From Planctomycetota bacterium (GTDB lineage Bacteria; Planctomycetota; B15-G4), in contig JACKHP010000005.1 of assembly GCA_020638905.1 (NCBI GenBank), positions 163,138 to 227,137 on the forward strand: DNA of 64,000 nucleotides, given 5' to 3'. A program made the translations under genes and the position numbers. Positions 54,235 through 62,101 of this stretch are shown one piece after another. The notes beneath the pieces are model-generated. The model did no database searches and was not told where the DNA came from. It saw only the letters and a program-made list of their open reading frames with translations. Every line of letters starts with the position of its first letter. Within the stretch, counting starts at the first letter, position 1.

Positions 54235-56466
54235 CTACGGCGTGGTCGACACGAGCGCGTTGCTGAGCGTGACGCAGTTCGGACTGCTCGCGTCGGCCAC
54301 CGCGTACTGCCACCAGAGCGAGACGCCGCTCGGCAGTCCCGCCGGCCACGGGAACGCGAACCACGTCGTGCCGCCGGCGTCGGTGGCGAGGTTCAGCGTG
54401 AGCGCCACGGGGATCGTGTACAGCACGCCGCCCTTGAACGGGACGCCCGTCGACGCCGCCGACAGGAACAGCGCGTCGAACACGCCCGGCGCCGCGTCGA
54501 CGAGTCCGACGGTCGTGAGCGAGCCGGCGGACAGATCGCCGCGGCCCACGAGGTACGGGTCGCCGTGCGCGCCCTGCGTGCCCTGTCCCAGGTTCTGCCA
54601 CGCGCTCGTGACGCTCGACGTCTGCACGTAGCTGAACGTGGACGACACGCCCGTGTTGCCCGCGTCGTCGGTGGCGCGCACGTGCCACGCGACCGTGCCG
54701 TCGACGGCCGCGGGGATCACGCCGCGGAAGAGCTGGCCGCCCTGGCGCGCCATCTGCACGAGCGTCTCGTCGCCGCCGTCGACGGTGTAGAGCAGGTCGA
54801 CGGCGTAGCTTGCGATCACGTACGACGCCGCGTTGTCGCACAGCAGCACGTGGAGGACCGTGTCCGTCCCGTCGGACTTGTCGCCCTGCACGGTGACCGC
54901 GCCGAACGTCGGCGCGTGCGAGTCGGGCACGCCGAGCACGTTCTCGAGGTAGCGGTTCTGCTGGTTGGCGCCGTTCGCCACGAGGATGTCGGGGTCGCCG
55001 TCGCCGTCCATGTCGGCGCATTCGCCGTCGAGCGAGGTATCGGCGTTCGTGGGCAGCTCCGGCCACGACGCCGTGCTGCCGAGCGTCGTCGTGCCCGTGC
55101 GATGGAAGAGTCCGTCGACGTCGGCGTCGAGGCCGTTCGCGAGTCCGTTCTGGTAGAGCAGGTTCGTGCCGCTGAAGTTCGCCACGAAGGCGTCGAGGTC
55201 GCCGTCGCCGTCGAAGTCGAGGAAGTCGGTCTCCTCGGTCTCGTCGGTGCCGTCGCCGCGGATCCAGGTGGCCTCCTTCGTGAAGGTGAGCCCGCCGCGG
55301 TTGCGCAGGATGCGGTCGTACTCGCCGCCAGAGAGACCGCCCGTCTTGACGTAGTCCGCCATCCAGGCGTCGAAGTCGCCGTCGCCGTCGACGTCGGCCA
55401 GCTCGACCTCGTAGTTGTACTGGCCTTCCACCGTGGCTCCGGTGTCGATCAGCGCCGTCTGCGTCACGTCGGTGAACGGTTCGCCGGAGCCCGTCCCCCC
55501 GAAGCGGTTGTTGCGGTAGACGCGCGCCTGGCTGTCGCGGCTGCTGGCGAACACGTCGAGGTCGAAGTCGCCGTCGAGGTCGGCCAGGTCGACGTCGATC
55601 GTGTGCAGCTTGGTGTCGGCCGCCGGATCGGCCCAGGGCCACAGCTCGTCGAACGTCCCCTGGCCGTCGTTGAGGAAGATGCGGCTGTCGCGTGTGCCGG
55701 AGATGTTCGGGCCGTAGCTGCTGAAGAACAGGTCGAGGTGGCCGTCGTCGTCGAGGTCGCCGAAGTCGCAGTCGCACGAGAACTCGCGGAACGGCCCGCG
55801 GCCGTCGACCACGCCCTCCTCGTCACCCGGCGGGACGGAGACGAGCGCGCCCCAGAACGCGTCGGTCGACTCGTTGAACCAGCCCACCGTGCCGAACTGC
55901 AGTCCGCCCATGTTCACGTACGCGCGCGAGACCTCGCCGCCGTTCACGGTGGTGCCGCGGTTCGCGACGAACACGTCGAGGTCGCCGTTGTCGTCGACGT
56001 CGGCCAGCTCGATGTCGCGGCTCGTGTCGACAGGGACGCCGACGAAACGCGACGTCGTCTCGTCGACGAAGGTGCCCGGCGTGCCGCCCTGGACGCCGCC
56101 CTGGTTGATGAAGATCAGGTTCGCCTGCGCGGCGCCGTCACTTCCGTTCGCGACGACCACGTCGCGGTCGCCGTCGTTGTCGACGTCGCCCTGATCGATG
56201 TTCTCGCTGCGTCCCGTGCCGAAGGCCGCCTTCGCCGTCGGGAAGTTGCGACCGCGTTGCAGATCGCCCCAGGGACTCGTGCTCTCGGCGCCGTCGCCGA
56301 GGAGGACCACCGGTGCCATCGGGGCAGCCGCCACCACCGGCGCAACCGGCGCGACCACCGCCGCCGCCGCGAGCGCCGCCGCAGGGACGCACGCAGCGCC
56401 CGCGAACGCGTCGGCGCTCGTCGCCAGGAACGGGACCATCGCGAGCGCAAGCCGGCGCGTGGACAT
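54235..56466 (-). CDS. Exported VCBS/FG-GAP repeat protein with 121-aa C-terminal module
   Basis: 743 aa. ATG 56466 has a GAGGAGG six bases upstream; the signal precedes an Ala/Val-rich linker. The main body has VCBS-type repeats (DVDNDGDRDVVVANG, DVDDNGDLDVFVANR, DLDDDGHLDLFFSSY, DLDGDFDLDVFASS, DVDGDGDFDAWMADY, DFDGDGDLDAFVANF, DMDGDGDPDILVANG). A beta-sandwich follows (DGTVAWHVRATDDAGNTG), then the shared module from 54600 (WQNLGQGTQG to LVSTTP). No catalytic site visible. It is divergent from the large lipoprotein at 56637. Confidence 0.85.
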   Translation of the reverse strand: MSTRRLALAMVPFLATSADAFAGAACVPAAALAAAAVVAPVAPVVAAAPMAPVVLLGDGAESTSPWGDLQRGRNFPTAKAAFGTGRSENIDQGDVDNDGDRDVVVANGSDGAAQANLIFINQGGVQGGTPGTFVDETTSRFVGVPVDTSRDIELADVDDNGDLDVFVANRGTTVNGGEVSRAYVNMGGLQFGTVGWFNESTDAFWGALVSVPPGDEEGVVDGRGPFREFSCDCDFGDLDDDGHLDLFFSSYGPNISGTRDSRIFLNDGQGTFDELWPWADPAADTKLHTIDVDLADLDGDFDLDVFASSRDSQARVYRNNRFGGTGSGEPFTDVTQTALIDTGATVEGQYNYEVELADVDGDGDFDAWMADYVKTGGLSGGEYDRILRNRGGLTFTKEATWIRGDGTDETEETDFLDFDGDGDLDAFVANFSGTNLLYQNGLANGLDADVDGLFHRTGTTTLGSTASWPELPTNADTSLDGECADMDGDGDPDILVANGANQQNRYLENVLGVPDSHAPTFGAVTVQGDKSDGTDTVLHVLLCDNAASYVIASYAVDLLYTVDGGDETLVQMARQGGQLFRGVIPAAVDGTVAWHVRATDDAGNTGVSSTFSYVQTSSVTSAWQNLGQGTQGAHGDPYLVGRGDLSAGSLTTVGLVDAAPGVFDALFLSAASTGVPFKGGVLYTIPVALTLNLATDAGGTTWFAFPWPAGLPSGVSLWWQYAVADASSPNCVTLSNALVSTTP

Positions 56467-56636
56467 GCGACCTCCTCTTACTTTCTCTGGATTCTCGACC
56501 CTTCCCCGGGGCGACCGGCCGCGCGGGACGCAGGGCCACCCTGGGCGCCATCCTACCCGCATCTCGCGAGGGCCGGGGCGGGCATCTGCCGCGTGCGCGC
56601 CCTTCCATCCCGCGCCCGGACGGGGAACATGGGGAC

Positions 56637-59600
56637 ATGAGCAACCCCCGTCCGTCGTGCCCGACCCCGCGTGTGCGGGATCACGTCCCCGCACCCGCCG
56701 ACGCACCCGCTCGCGCCCGCTCGACGAGCCGCGCGGCGCGCGGCGCGCGCGTGCCGCCGCGCATCCTCTCGCTGCTGGCGCTCGCGCTGGCGTTCGGGGC
56801 CGCGGGCTGCGGCGACGACAAGCCGGGTGATCCGTCCCAGGGCGCGCCCGGCGGGAAGGCGTCGACCGCCTCGACGTCGGCCGACGAGGCGCTCGCGCTG
56901 CGCGAGCGCATCGCGGCGCTCTCGTTCGAGGGCAAGTTCAGCGACGCGCTGCCGCTGGCCGACACGCTCGCCGCGCGTCCGGACGCCTCGGCGCGCGACC
57001 TCGTGAACGCGGCCATCCTGCACTACGAGCAGGCCAAGCTGCAGGGCGCCGACATGAAGCGGCAGGCCGACCAGGTGCGCGCGCTGCTCGACCGCGCGGC
57101 GCAGGCCGATCCCGACGAGCTCGCGGTGCCGTACCTGCGCGGACTGCTCGCGGCCACCGCCGAGTACCAGCCCGAGCAGGCGGTCGAGCCGTTCCGGCGC
57201 GTGCACGAGGCGCTGCCCGACGACTACGCCGCCGCGGCCATGCTGGCCGACGCGCTCGACCAGACCGGCGAGTACGAGCAGGCGGCGGCGATCTACGAGC
57301 AGATCCGCGCCCGGGGACGCGACGCCAATCCGGCCTTCTACCGCAACGCGACGTACCGCCTCTCGCAGCTCTGCATCCGCCACCTGGGCCGCATGCAAGA
57401 CGGTCTCGCGCTCAACGACGAGGTCAAGCAGCTCACCCAGGCCAAGGTGCCCGACCTCGCCAACGACTACGAACGCGGCACGCTCGCGCGCATCCGCTGG
57501 CCGGCGCACGAGCGCGCGCCCGGCGGTGCGGCGGGGACGGGCCTGCCGATCGCGTTCGCCGAGGCGGCACGCGCGACGCTCGCCGCGCACGCGCACCTGC
57601 TCGCCGCCGACATCGACTCCGACGGACGCACCGACCTGCTCGGCTGGGACGGCGCGCGGCTCTCGCTCGCGCTCCAGACCGAGGCGGGACGCTTCGCGTC
57701 CCACGACGTGACGCTCGACGCGCCGCTGCGCGACGTCGACGCGGCCGACCTCGACCACGACGGCGTACTCGAGCTCGTGCTCGTGCTCGGCGCGTCCCCC
57801 GCCGGCGGGACGCTCGCGCGGCTCGCCTTCGACGCGGCCTCGGGCAGCTTCGCCGCGCAACCCACGCCGCTCGCGGCGGACACCGACGTGCGCTCGGCGT
57901 GCGTGCTCGACGTCGACCACGACGGCGACCTCGACGTGGCCTTCGCCAGCGAGGCGCGCGGTGTGCGCGTCCTGCGGCACGACGCGCTCGACGCCGACCT
58001 GTGGGCCGACGCCACGCCGCCCGAGGCCGCGGCCCTCGGCGCCTGCCGCGAGGTGATCGCCGAGGACCTCGACGGCGACTCCGACGTCGACCTCGTCGTC
58101 GTCCGCGAGCACGGCCTCGCGCTGCTCTCGAGCCTGCGCGGCGGCGCCTTCGAGGACGTCACCGCGCAGCGCCTTCCCGACGCCGCCCAGCTCGGCGGCG
58201 ACGTGCGCCTGGCCGACGTCGACGGCGACCGGCTGCCCGACCTGCTCGCGCGCTCCGGCGACGACCTGCTCGTGTCTCCCTCGGGAGCGGAGCGCTTCGG
58301 CGCTGCGCAGCGCATCCCCGGCGCACTGGCCGGCGTGCCGGCGGCCGACGACGGCGGACGCTCCGACGCGTGGTCGATCACGGACGTCGACTCCGACGGA
58401 CACTTCGACGTGCTGCGCCTGCTGGCGTCCGGCGCGAGCTTCGTCCCGGGGCCGCTCGCGGGACGCGACACGCCGCCCGCGGTGCGCGCGCTCGACGGCG
58501 CCCCGGCCGGCCGCGGACTCGCGGCCGACGTGCTCGGGCTCGAACCCGAGGGATCCTCGCGGCGCGCGTGCGGCGACGGACGCCTCGAGCTCGCCCAGGT
58601 CGTGGGCGACGCGCTCGTCGTGTCGCGTCCCGAGGGCGCGGCGCGCGGCATCAGCGTCGAGCTCGAGGGCGTGGCCGACAACGTCCCCGGCGTGGGCTCG
58701 GTGGTCGAGGTGCGCGCGGGCGAGCTGTACCAGCGCGTCTACTTCCGCGGCGAGCGCCTCGTCGTGGGACTGGGCGGCGCGCCGTCCGCCGGGATCCTGC
58801 GCGTGACGTGGCCCAACGGCGTCGAGCAGCACGACTTCGACGTGCCCGCCGGCACGAGCGTGCGCATGCTGCAGATCGATCGCCACGGCGGGAGCTGTCC
58901 CTTCCTCTACACCTGGGACGGCGAGCGCTACGTGTTCGTGAGCGACGTGCTCGGCGCGACCCCGCTCGGCCTGCCGATGGACGAGACGATGCTCGTCCCC
59001 TTCGACCATGAAGAGTACGTCAAGGTGCGCGGCGACCAGCTCGTGCCCGACGACGGCGTGCTGCGCCTCGCGGTCACCGAGGAGCTGCGCGAGGTGACGT
59101 ACCTCGACCGGCTGCGGCTGCACGCCATCGACCATCCGATCGGCGTCGAGATCCAGCCCGACGAGGCGTTCCGCTTCCCGCCGTACCCCGTGCGGCACGT
59201 GAACACCTTCACGCGCCTGCTCGCGCCCGCGCACGCGGTCGCGAACCGCGCCGGCGACGGCGCCTTCGGCTGGGGATCGAGCGACCGCGTCCCGCGCACG
59301 GCTGCGGTGCCGCGCCTGCCGCTGCTGCCGCCGCCGCCGGACGCGCAGGCGTACGTCCGGGACAGCGACGGGACGCAGCCGCCGCCGGCGCACGCGACGT
59401 CGGCGCTGCCCGGCAGCGACGCCGCGACGCCGGACGCGTCCGCGTCGAAGCAGGGCATGGCGCGCTTCCCCGCGCAGGACGCCTCGCTGCTGGCGCGCGC
59501 GTACGATCCGTCGCAGCCGCTCGCGGACGGCGGGCCGCTCGTCGACGTCGCGGCCTGGGTCGCCGCCGAGGACACGCGCGGACCGCGTCCGTTCGTGCTC

Positions 59601-60482
59601 GCGCCGGCGCGCCTGCGCGGCATCACCCGTCCCTGGAGCCTCGACCTCGAGTTCGGCGCGACCGACGAGGAGCGCGAGGCGATCCGCGACGCGCCGCGTC
59701 TGCGGCTCGTGCTCACCGGCTGGATCGAGTGGGGCAACGCGAGCGTGAACATGGCCGCCGCGCGCGATCCCGACTGGGCCTTCGTGCCGCCCGTGATCTG
59801 GGTGCCCGAAGGCGACGGATGGCGTCCGTCCGGGCCGCCGATCGGCTTCCCCGCCGGCAAGACCAAGACGATGGTCTTCGACGTGACCGACCTGCTCGTG
59901 CGTGACGACCCGCGCCTGCGCCTCGTGACCTCGCTCGAGCTCACCTGGGACCGCATCGCGCTGGCCGTCGACGGCGACGACGCGCCGTTCACCGACACGC
60001 CGCTCGAAGCGCGGACCGCCGCGCTCTCGTTCCGCGGCTTCTCCGCGATGAACCTGACCGGACGCGAGGACCTGCCCGAGCTCTTCACCTGGCAGGTGCG
60101 CGCGACGTCCCCGTGGAACCAGCACGCCGGACGCTACACCGGTTACGGCGATGTGCTCCCGCTGCTCGGCGACGTCGACGACCGGCTCGTGATCCTCGGC
60201 TCGGGCGACGTGGTGCACGCCGAGTTCGACGCGACCCGGCTGCCCGCGCTGCCCGACGGCTGGACGCGCGACTGGCTGCTCTACCTCGACGGCTGGGCCA
60301 AGGACGGCGACCCGAACACGCTCGCCTCGCAGACCGTCGAACCGCTGCCCTTCCACGGCATGAGCCGCTACCCGCCGCCGGCCGGCGAGCAGCCCGCCGA
60401 TCCCGCCGCGCGCGCGCTCTGGGACGCCGAGTGGAACACGCGCGAGGGACGCAGGCTGATCCCCGAGCTCAGCGCGCGGTAG
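56637..60482 (+). CDS. Giant TPR/FG-GAP/ASPIC-UnbV lipoprotein
   Basis: 1281 aa. A lipobox (FGAAGC, Cys near 59) follows a long Arg/Ala/Pro lead. TPR-like helices run to about residue 280, then FG-GAP repeats (DIDSDGRTDLLGWD, DLDHDGVLELVLVL, DVDHDGDLDVAFAS, DVDGDRLPDLLARS). An ASPIC/UnbV domain follows (GSVVEVRAGELYQRVYFRGE, LRVTWPNGVEQHDFDVPAGT). A further ~530 residues form a beta-rich tail beginning SCPFLYTWDGERYVFVSDVL. This large domain set suggests a surface-binding scaffold. ATG 56637 is preferred; the preceding long lead is unusual but lies within the same frame. Confidence 0.82.
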   Translation: MSNPRPSCPTPRVRDHVPAPADAPARARSTSRAARGARVPPRILSLLALALAFGAAGCGDDKPGDPSQGAPGGKASTASTSADEALALRERIAALSFEGKFSDALPLADTLAARPDASARDLVNAAILHYEQAKLQGADMKRQADQVRALLDRAAQADPDELAVPYLRGLLAATAEYQPEQAVEPFRRVHEALPDDYAAAAMLADALDQTGEYEQAAAIYEQIRARGRDANPAFYRNATYRLSQLCIRHLGRMQDGLALNDEVKQLTQAKVPDLANDYERGTLARIRWPAHERAPGGAAGTGLPIAFAEAARATLAAHAHLLAADIDSDGRTDLLGWDGARLSLALQTEAGRFASHDVTLDAPLRDVDAADLDHDGVLELVLVLGASPAGGTLARLAFDAASGSFAAQPTPLAADTDVRSACVLDVDHDGDLDVAFASEARGVRVLRHDALDADLWADATPPEAAALGACREVIAEDLDGDSDVDLVVVREHGLALLSSLRGGAFEDVTAQRLPDAAQLGGDVRLADVDGDRLPDLLARSGDDLLVSPSGAERFGAAQRIPGALAGVPAADDGGRSDAWSITDVDSDGHFDVLRLLASGASFVPGPLAGRDTPPAVRALDGAPAGRGLAADVLGLEPEGSSRRACGDGRLELAQVVGDALVVSRPEGAARGISVELEGVADNVPGVGSVVEVRAGELYQRVYFRGERLVVGLGGAPSAGILRVTWPNGVEQHDFDVPAGTSVRMLQIDRHGGSCPFLYTWDGERYVFVSDVLGATPLGLPMDETMLVPFDHEEYVKVRGDQLVPDDGVLRLAVTEELREVTYLDRLRLHAIDHPIGVEIQPDEAFRFPPYPVRHVNTFTRLLAPAHAVANRAGDGAFGWGSSDRVPRTAAVPRLPLLPPPPDAQAYVRDSDGTQPPPAHATSALPGSDAATPDASASKQGMARFPAQDASLLARAYDPSQPLADGGPLVDVAAWVAAEDTRGPRPFVLAPARLRGITRPWSLDLEFGATDEEREAIRDAPRLRLVLTGWIEWGNASVNMAAARDPDWAFVPPVIWVPEGDGWRPSGPPIGFPAGKTKTMVFDVTDLLVRDDPRLRLVTSLELTWDRIALAVDGDDAPFTDTPLEARTAALSFRGFSAMNLTGREDLPELFTWQVRATSPWNQHAGRYTGYGDVLPLLGDVDDRLVILGSGDVVHAEFDATRLPALPDGWTRDWLLYLDGWAKDGDPNTLASQTVEPLPFHGMSRYPPPAGEQPADPAARALWDAEWNTREGRRLIPELSAR

Positions 60483-60500
60483 CGGGACGGACGCGCGACG

Positions 60501-60905
60501 TCAGTCGTCGATGTAGGCGAACCACAGCGCGTCGGTGGTGGACACGAGACGCACGTCGTGCCAGTCGAAGGGCGCGAACCACGGCGAGGCGTCGTAGTGC
60601 CCGCATCCGCCGCGGCACGGCGTGGGACGGCCGAGTTCGGCGTACATCTCGGCGACGGGCCGTCCCCGAAAGGACATCACCCGCGCCAGCATGCGCTCGT
60701 GCGCCGGGCGCGCCAGGGCCGCCTGCGCAGGCGGCGTCGAGAGCAGTCCCATTGCGAGCAGTGCGGCGCCGGACGTCGCGCGCCAACGCGTCGATGCGCC
60801 GGGACGCCTGGCTCGCGTCGCGCGCGCGAACCGCAGCGCGCCCCAGACGGCGACGCCGAGCGACAGCGTCCACCACGCGGCGGCGAGCTGATCGCCGGTG
60901 ATCAC
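60501..60905 (-). CDS. Small membrane-associated protein, unknown
   Basis: 134 aa from GTG 60905, overlapping the upstream stop (GTGA). The N-terminal helix AAAWWTLSLGVAVWGALRFA and a second apolar stretch (SGAALLAMGLLSTPPAQAAL) suggest two membrane passes or a signal. The C-terminal half is soluble with CRGGCGHYDASPWF. No family recognised. Last gene of a small leftward operon. Confidence 0.55.
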   Translation of the reverse strand: MITGDQLAAAWWTLSLGVAVWGALRFARATRARRPGASTRWRATSGAALLAMGLLSTPPAQAALARPAHERMLARVMSFRGRPVAEMYAELGRPTPCRGGCGHYDASPWFAPFDWHDVRLVSTTDALWFAYIDD

Positions 60906-61045
60906 GTTCGGGGCCGGCTTTCGGAGAGCCGCGCCGCGTCGCCGCGCGCGTCCGTGTCGGAGAGGGCCGCGAGCGCGCGGAGCAGGATGCCGAGGCGTCG
61001 TGCCGTCAGGACGCTGCCGTGCTCGGGTCGGACGGTCGCGCTCAT
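60902..61045 (-). CDS. Very small ORF coupled to neighbours
   Basis: 47 aa (MSATVRPEHGSVLTARRLGI followed by a leucine-rich and then basic end). ATG 61045 overlaps the upstream stop (ATGA) and its own stop overlaps the next start (GTGA), the arrangement of translationally coupled genes. No domain recognised; no membrane segment long enough to be certain. Confidence 0.45.
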   Translation of the reverse strand: MSATVRPEHGSVLTARRLGILLRALAALSDTDARGDAARLSESRPRT

Positions 61046-61446
61046 CGATTCGGTCCCGGTTCGTGCAGCGATGCGATGATCTGGGCGGTGACCTCGGACA
61101 TCGCCTGCACGGCCCAAGCGGCGACGCAACTCGCGAGGACGTACGCGACGCCCAGCACGATCCAGCGTTGCCTGTCGCTGCGGGCACGTCGCATGCACAC
61201 CGCCGTCACCACCGCCAGCACCAGCAAGATCGCCGGGAGCGCGTCGCCCAGCGCGAAGGCCTGGATGCCGGTGAGCGAGACCCTTTACGCGTCGGCCATC
61301 GCCCGCACCTTCGGCAGGTTGACGAGCAGCAGGACGGACCCCGCGACGAGGCCGAGCGGCGCGCTGACCGACGCCAGACGCAGCGAGAGCCGCATGCGCG
61401 CGGGCGGCTGCCCGAGCGGGTCCTCGATCACGCGTACCTCTTCCAT
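61042..61446 (-). pseudogene. Small multi-pass membrane protein interrupted by a stop
   Basis: ATG 61446 has AGGAGG eight bases upstream and begins MEEVRVIEDPLGQPPARMRL. It runs through a helix (SAPLGLVAGSVLLLVNLPKV) to a TAA at 61287-61285. The same frame continues without another stop for 80 codons (RVSLTGIQAFALGDALPAIL, AVVTAVC, VLGVAYVLASCVAAWAVQAM) to TGA 61042. Two more membrane helices lie in the second part, and the second part has no good start (only TTG 61227). A single 134-codon gene broken by one nonsense codon is the simplest reading; two separate small genes, or a sequencing error, remain possible. Confidence 0.5.
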
Positions 61447-61566
61447 CGATGAAGCCTCCTGGCCGGGGGACATCCCGGGCGTGGCCCGACCACATCGTGG
61501 ACGACCGTCCGCGAGCGACCCGCAGGGGTCGTCGCATTCGTCTCGTGCCACTCCGCTCATCGACCG

Positions 61567-61956
61567 TCAGTCCTGCACGGCGCCCGCGCGCCGCTGCGCC
61601 ACGTGCCACAGCACGCCGCTCGGATCGATCACGTACGCGATGCGCAGGCCCCAGGGTTGCATCGCCGGCGCGCGCGGCGGCTGCACGCCGAAGCATCCGG
61701 GGAGGTCGAGCGAGGCGAGGTGCTCCCACCAGGCGTCGAGGTCGTCGACCATGAGCTGCATCATGAAGTTCTCGGCCAGCTCCTCGTTGTCGAAGGGCTG
61801 CAAGATGAACCCGCCCGAGCCGGCCGCGAAGATGGCCACGTCGGCGTCGAGCAGCTTCTCGAAGCCGAGCGCCTCGTAGAAGCGCTTCGAGAGCCCGAAG
61901 TCGCGCGCCGGCACGAACGGCCGGCACAGTTCCGTCCCGCTGGGGATGGCGCTCAT
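61567..61956 (-). CDS. VOC (glyoxalase/bleomycin-resistance-like) protein
   Basis: 129 aa, the length of a single-unit VOC protein. It has the repeated beta-alpha-beta-beta-beta pattern of the fold: PFVPARDFGLSKRFYEALGF, FAAGSGGFILQPF, FMMQLMVDDLDAWWEHL, and LRIAYVIDPSGVLWHVAQ. Metal-site residues are only partly conserved; substrate unknown. The start ATG 61956 fits the domain's first strand (LCRPFVPARD). Confidence 0.78.
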   Translation of the reverse strand: MSAIPSGTELCRPFVPARDFGLSKRFYEALGFEKLLDADVAIFAAGSGGFILQPFDNEELAENFMMQLMVDDLDAWWEHLASLDLPGCFGVQPPRAPAMQPWGLRIAYVIDPSGVLWHVAQRRAGAVQD

Positions 61957-62101
61957 CTCAGGCAGGTCCTCGCGTGTCGTGGGAGATCGGTCGTGCGGTG
62001 CGCCGGTCGTGCGTGCTTCGACCCTCGGTCGAATGGTCTTCACCCGACGTCGTCCGCGCAATCCCTCGTCGCCCGCGCGGTGTGAGCCGATCGAGGTTGC
62101 T

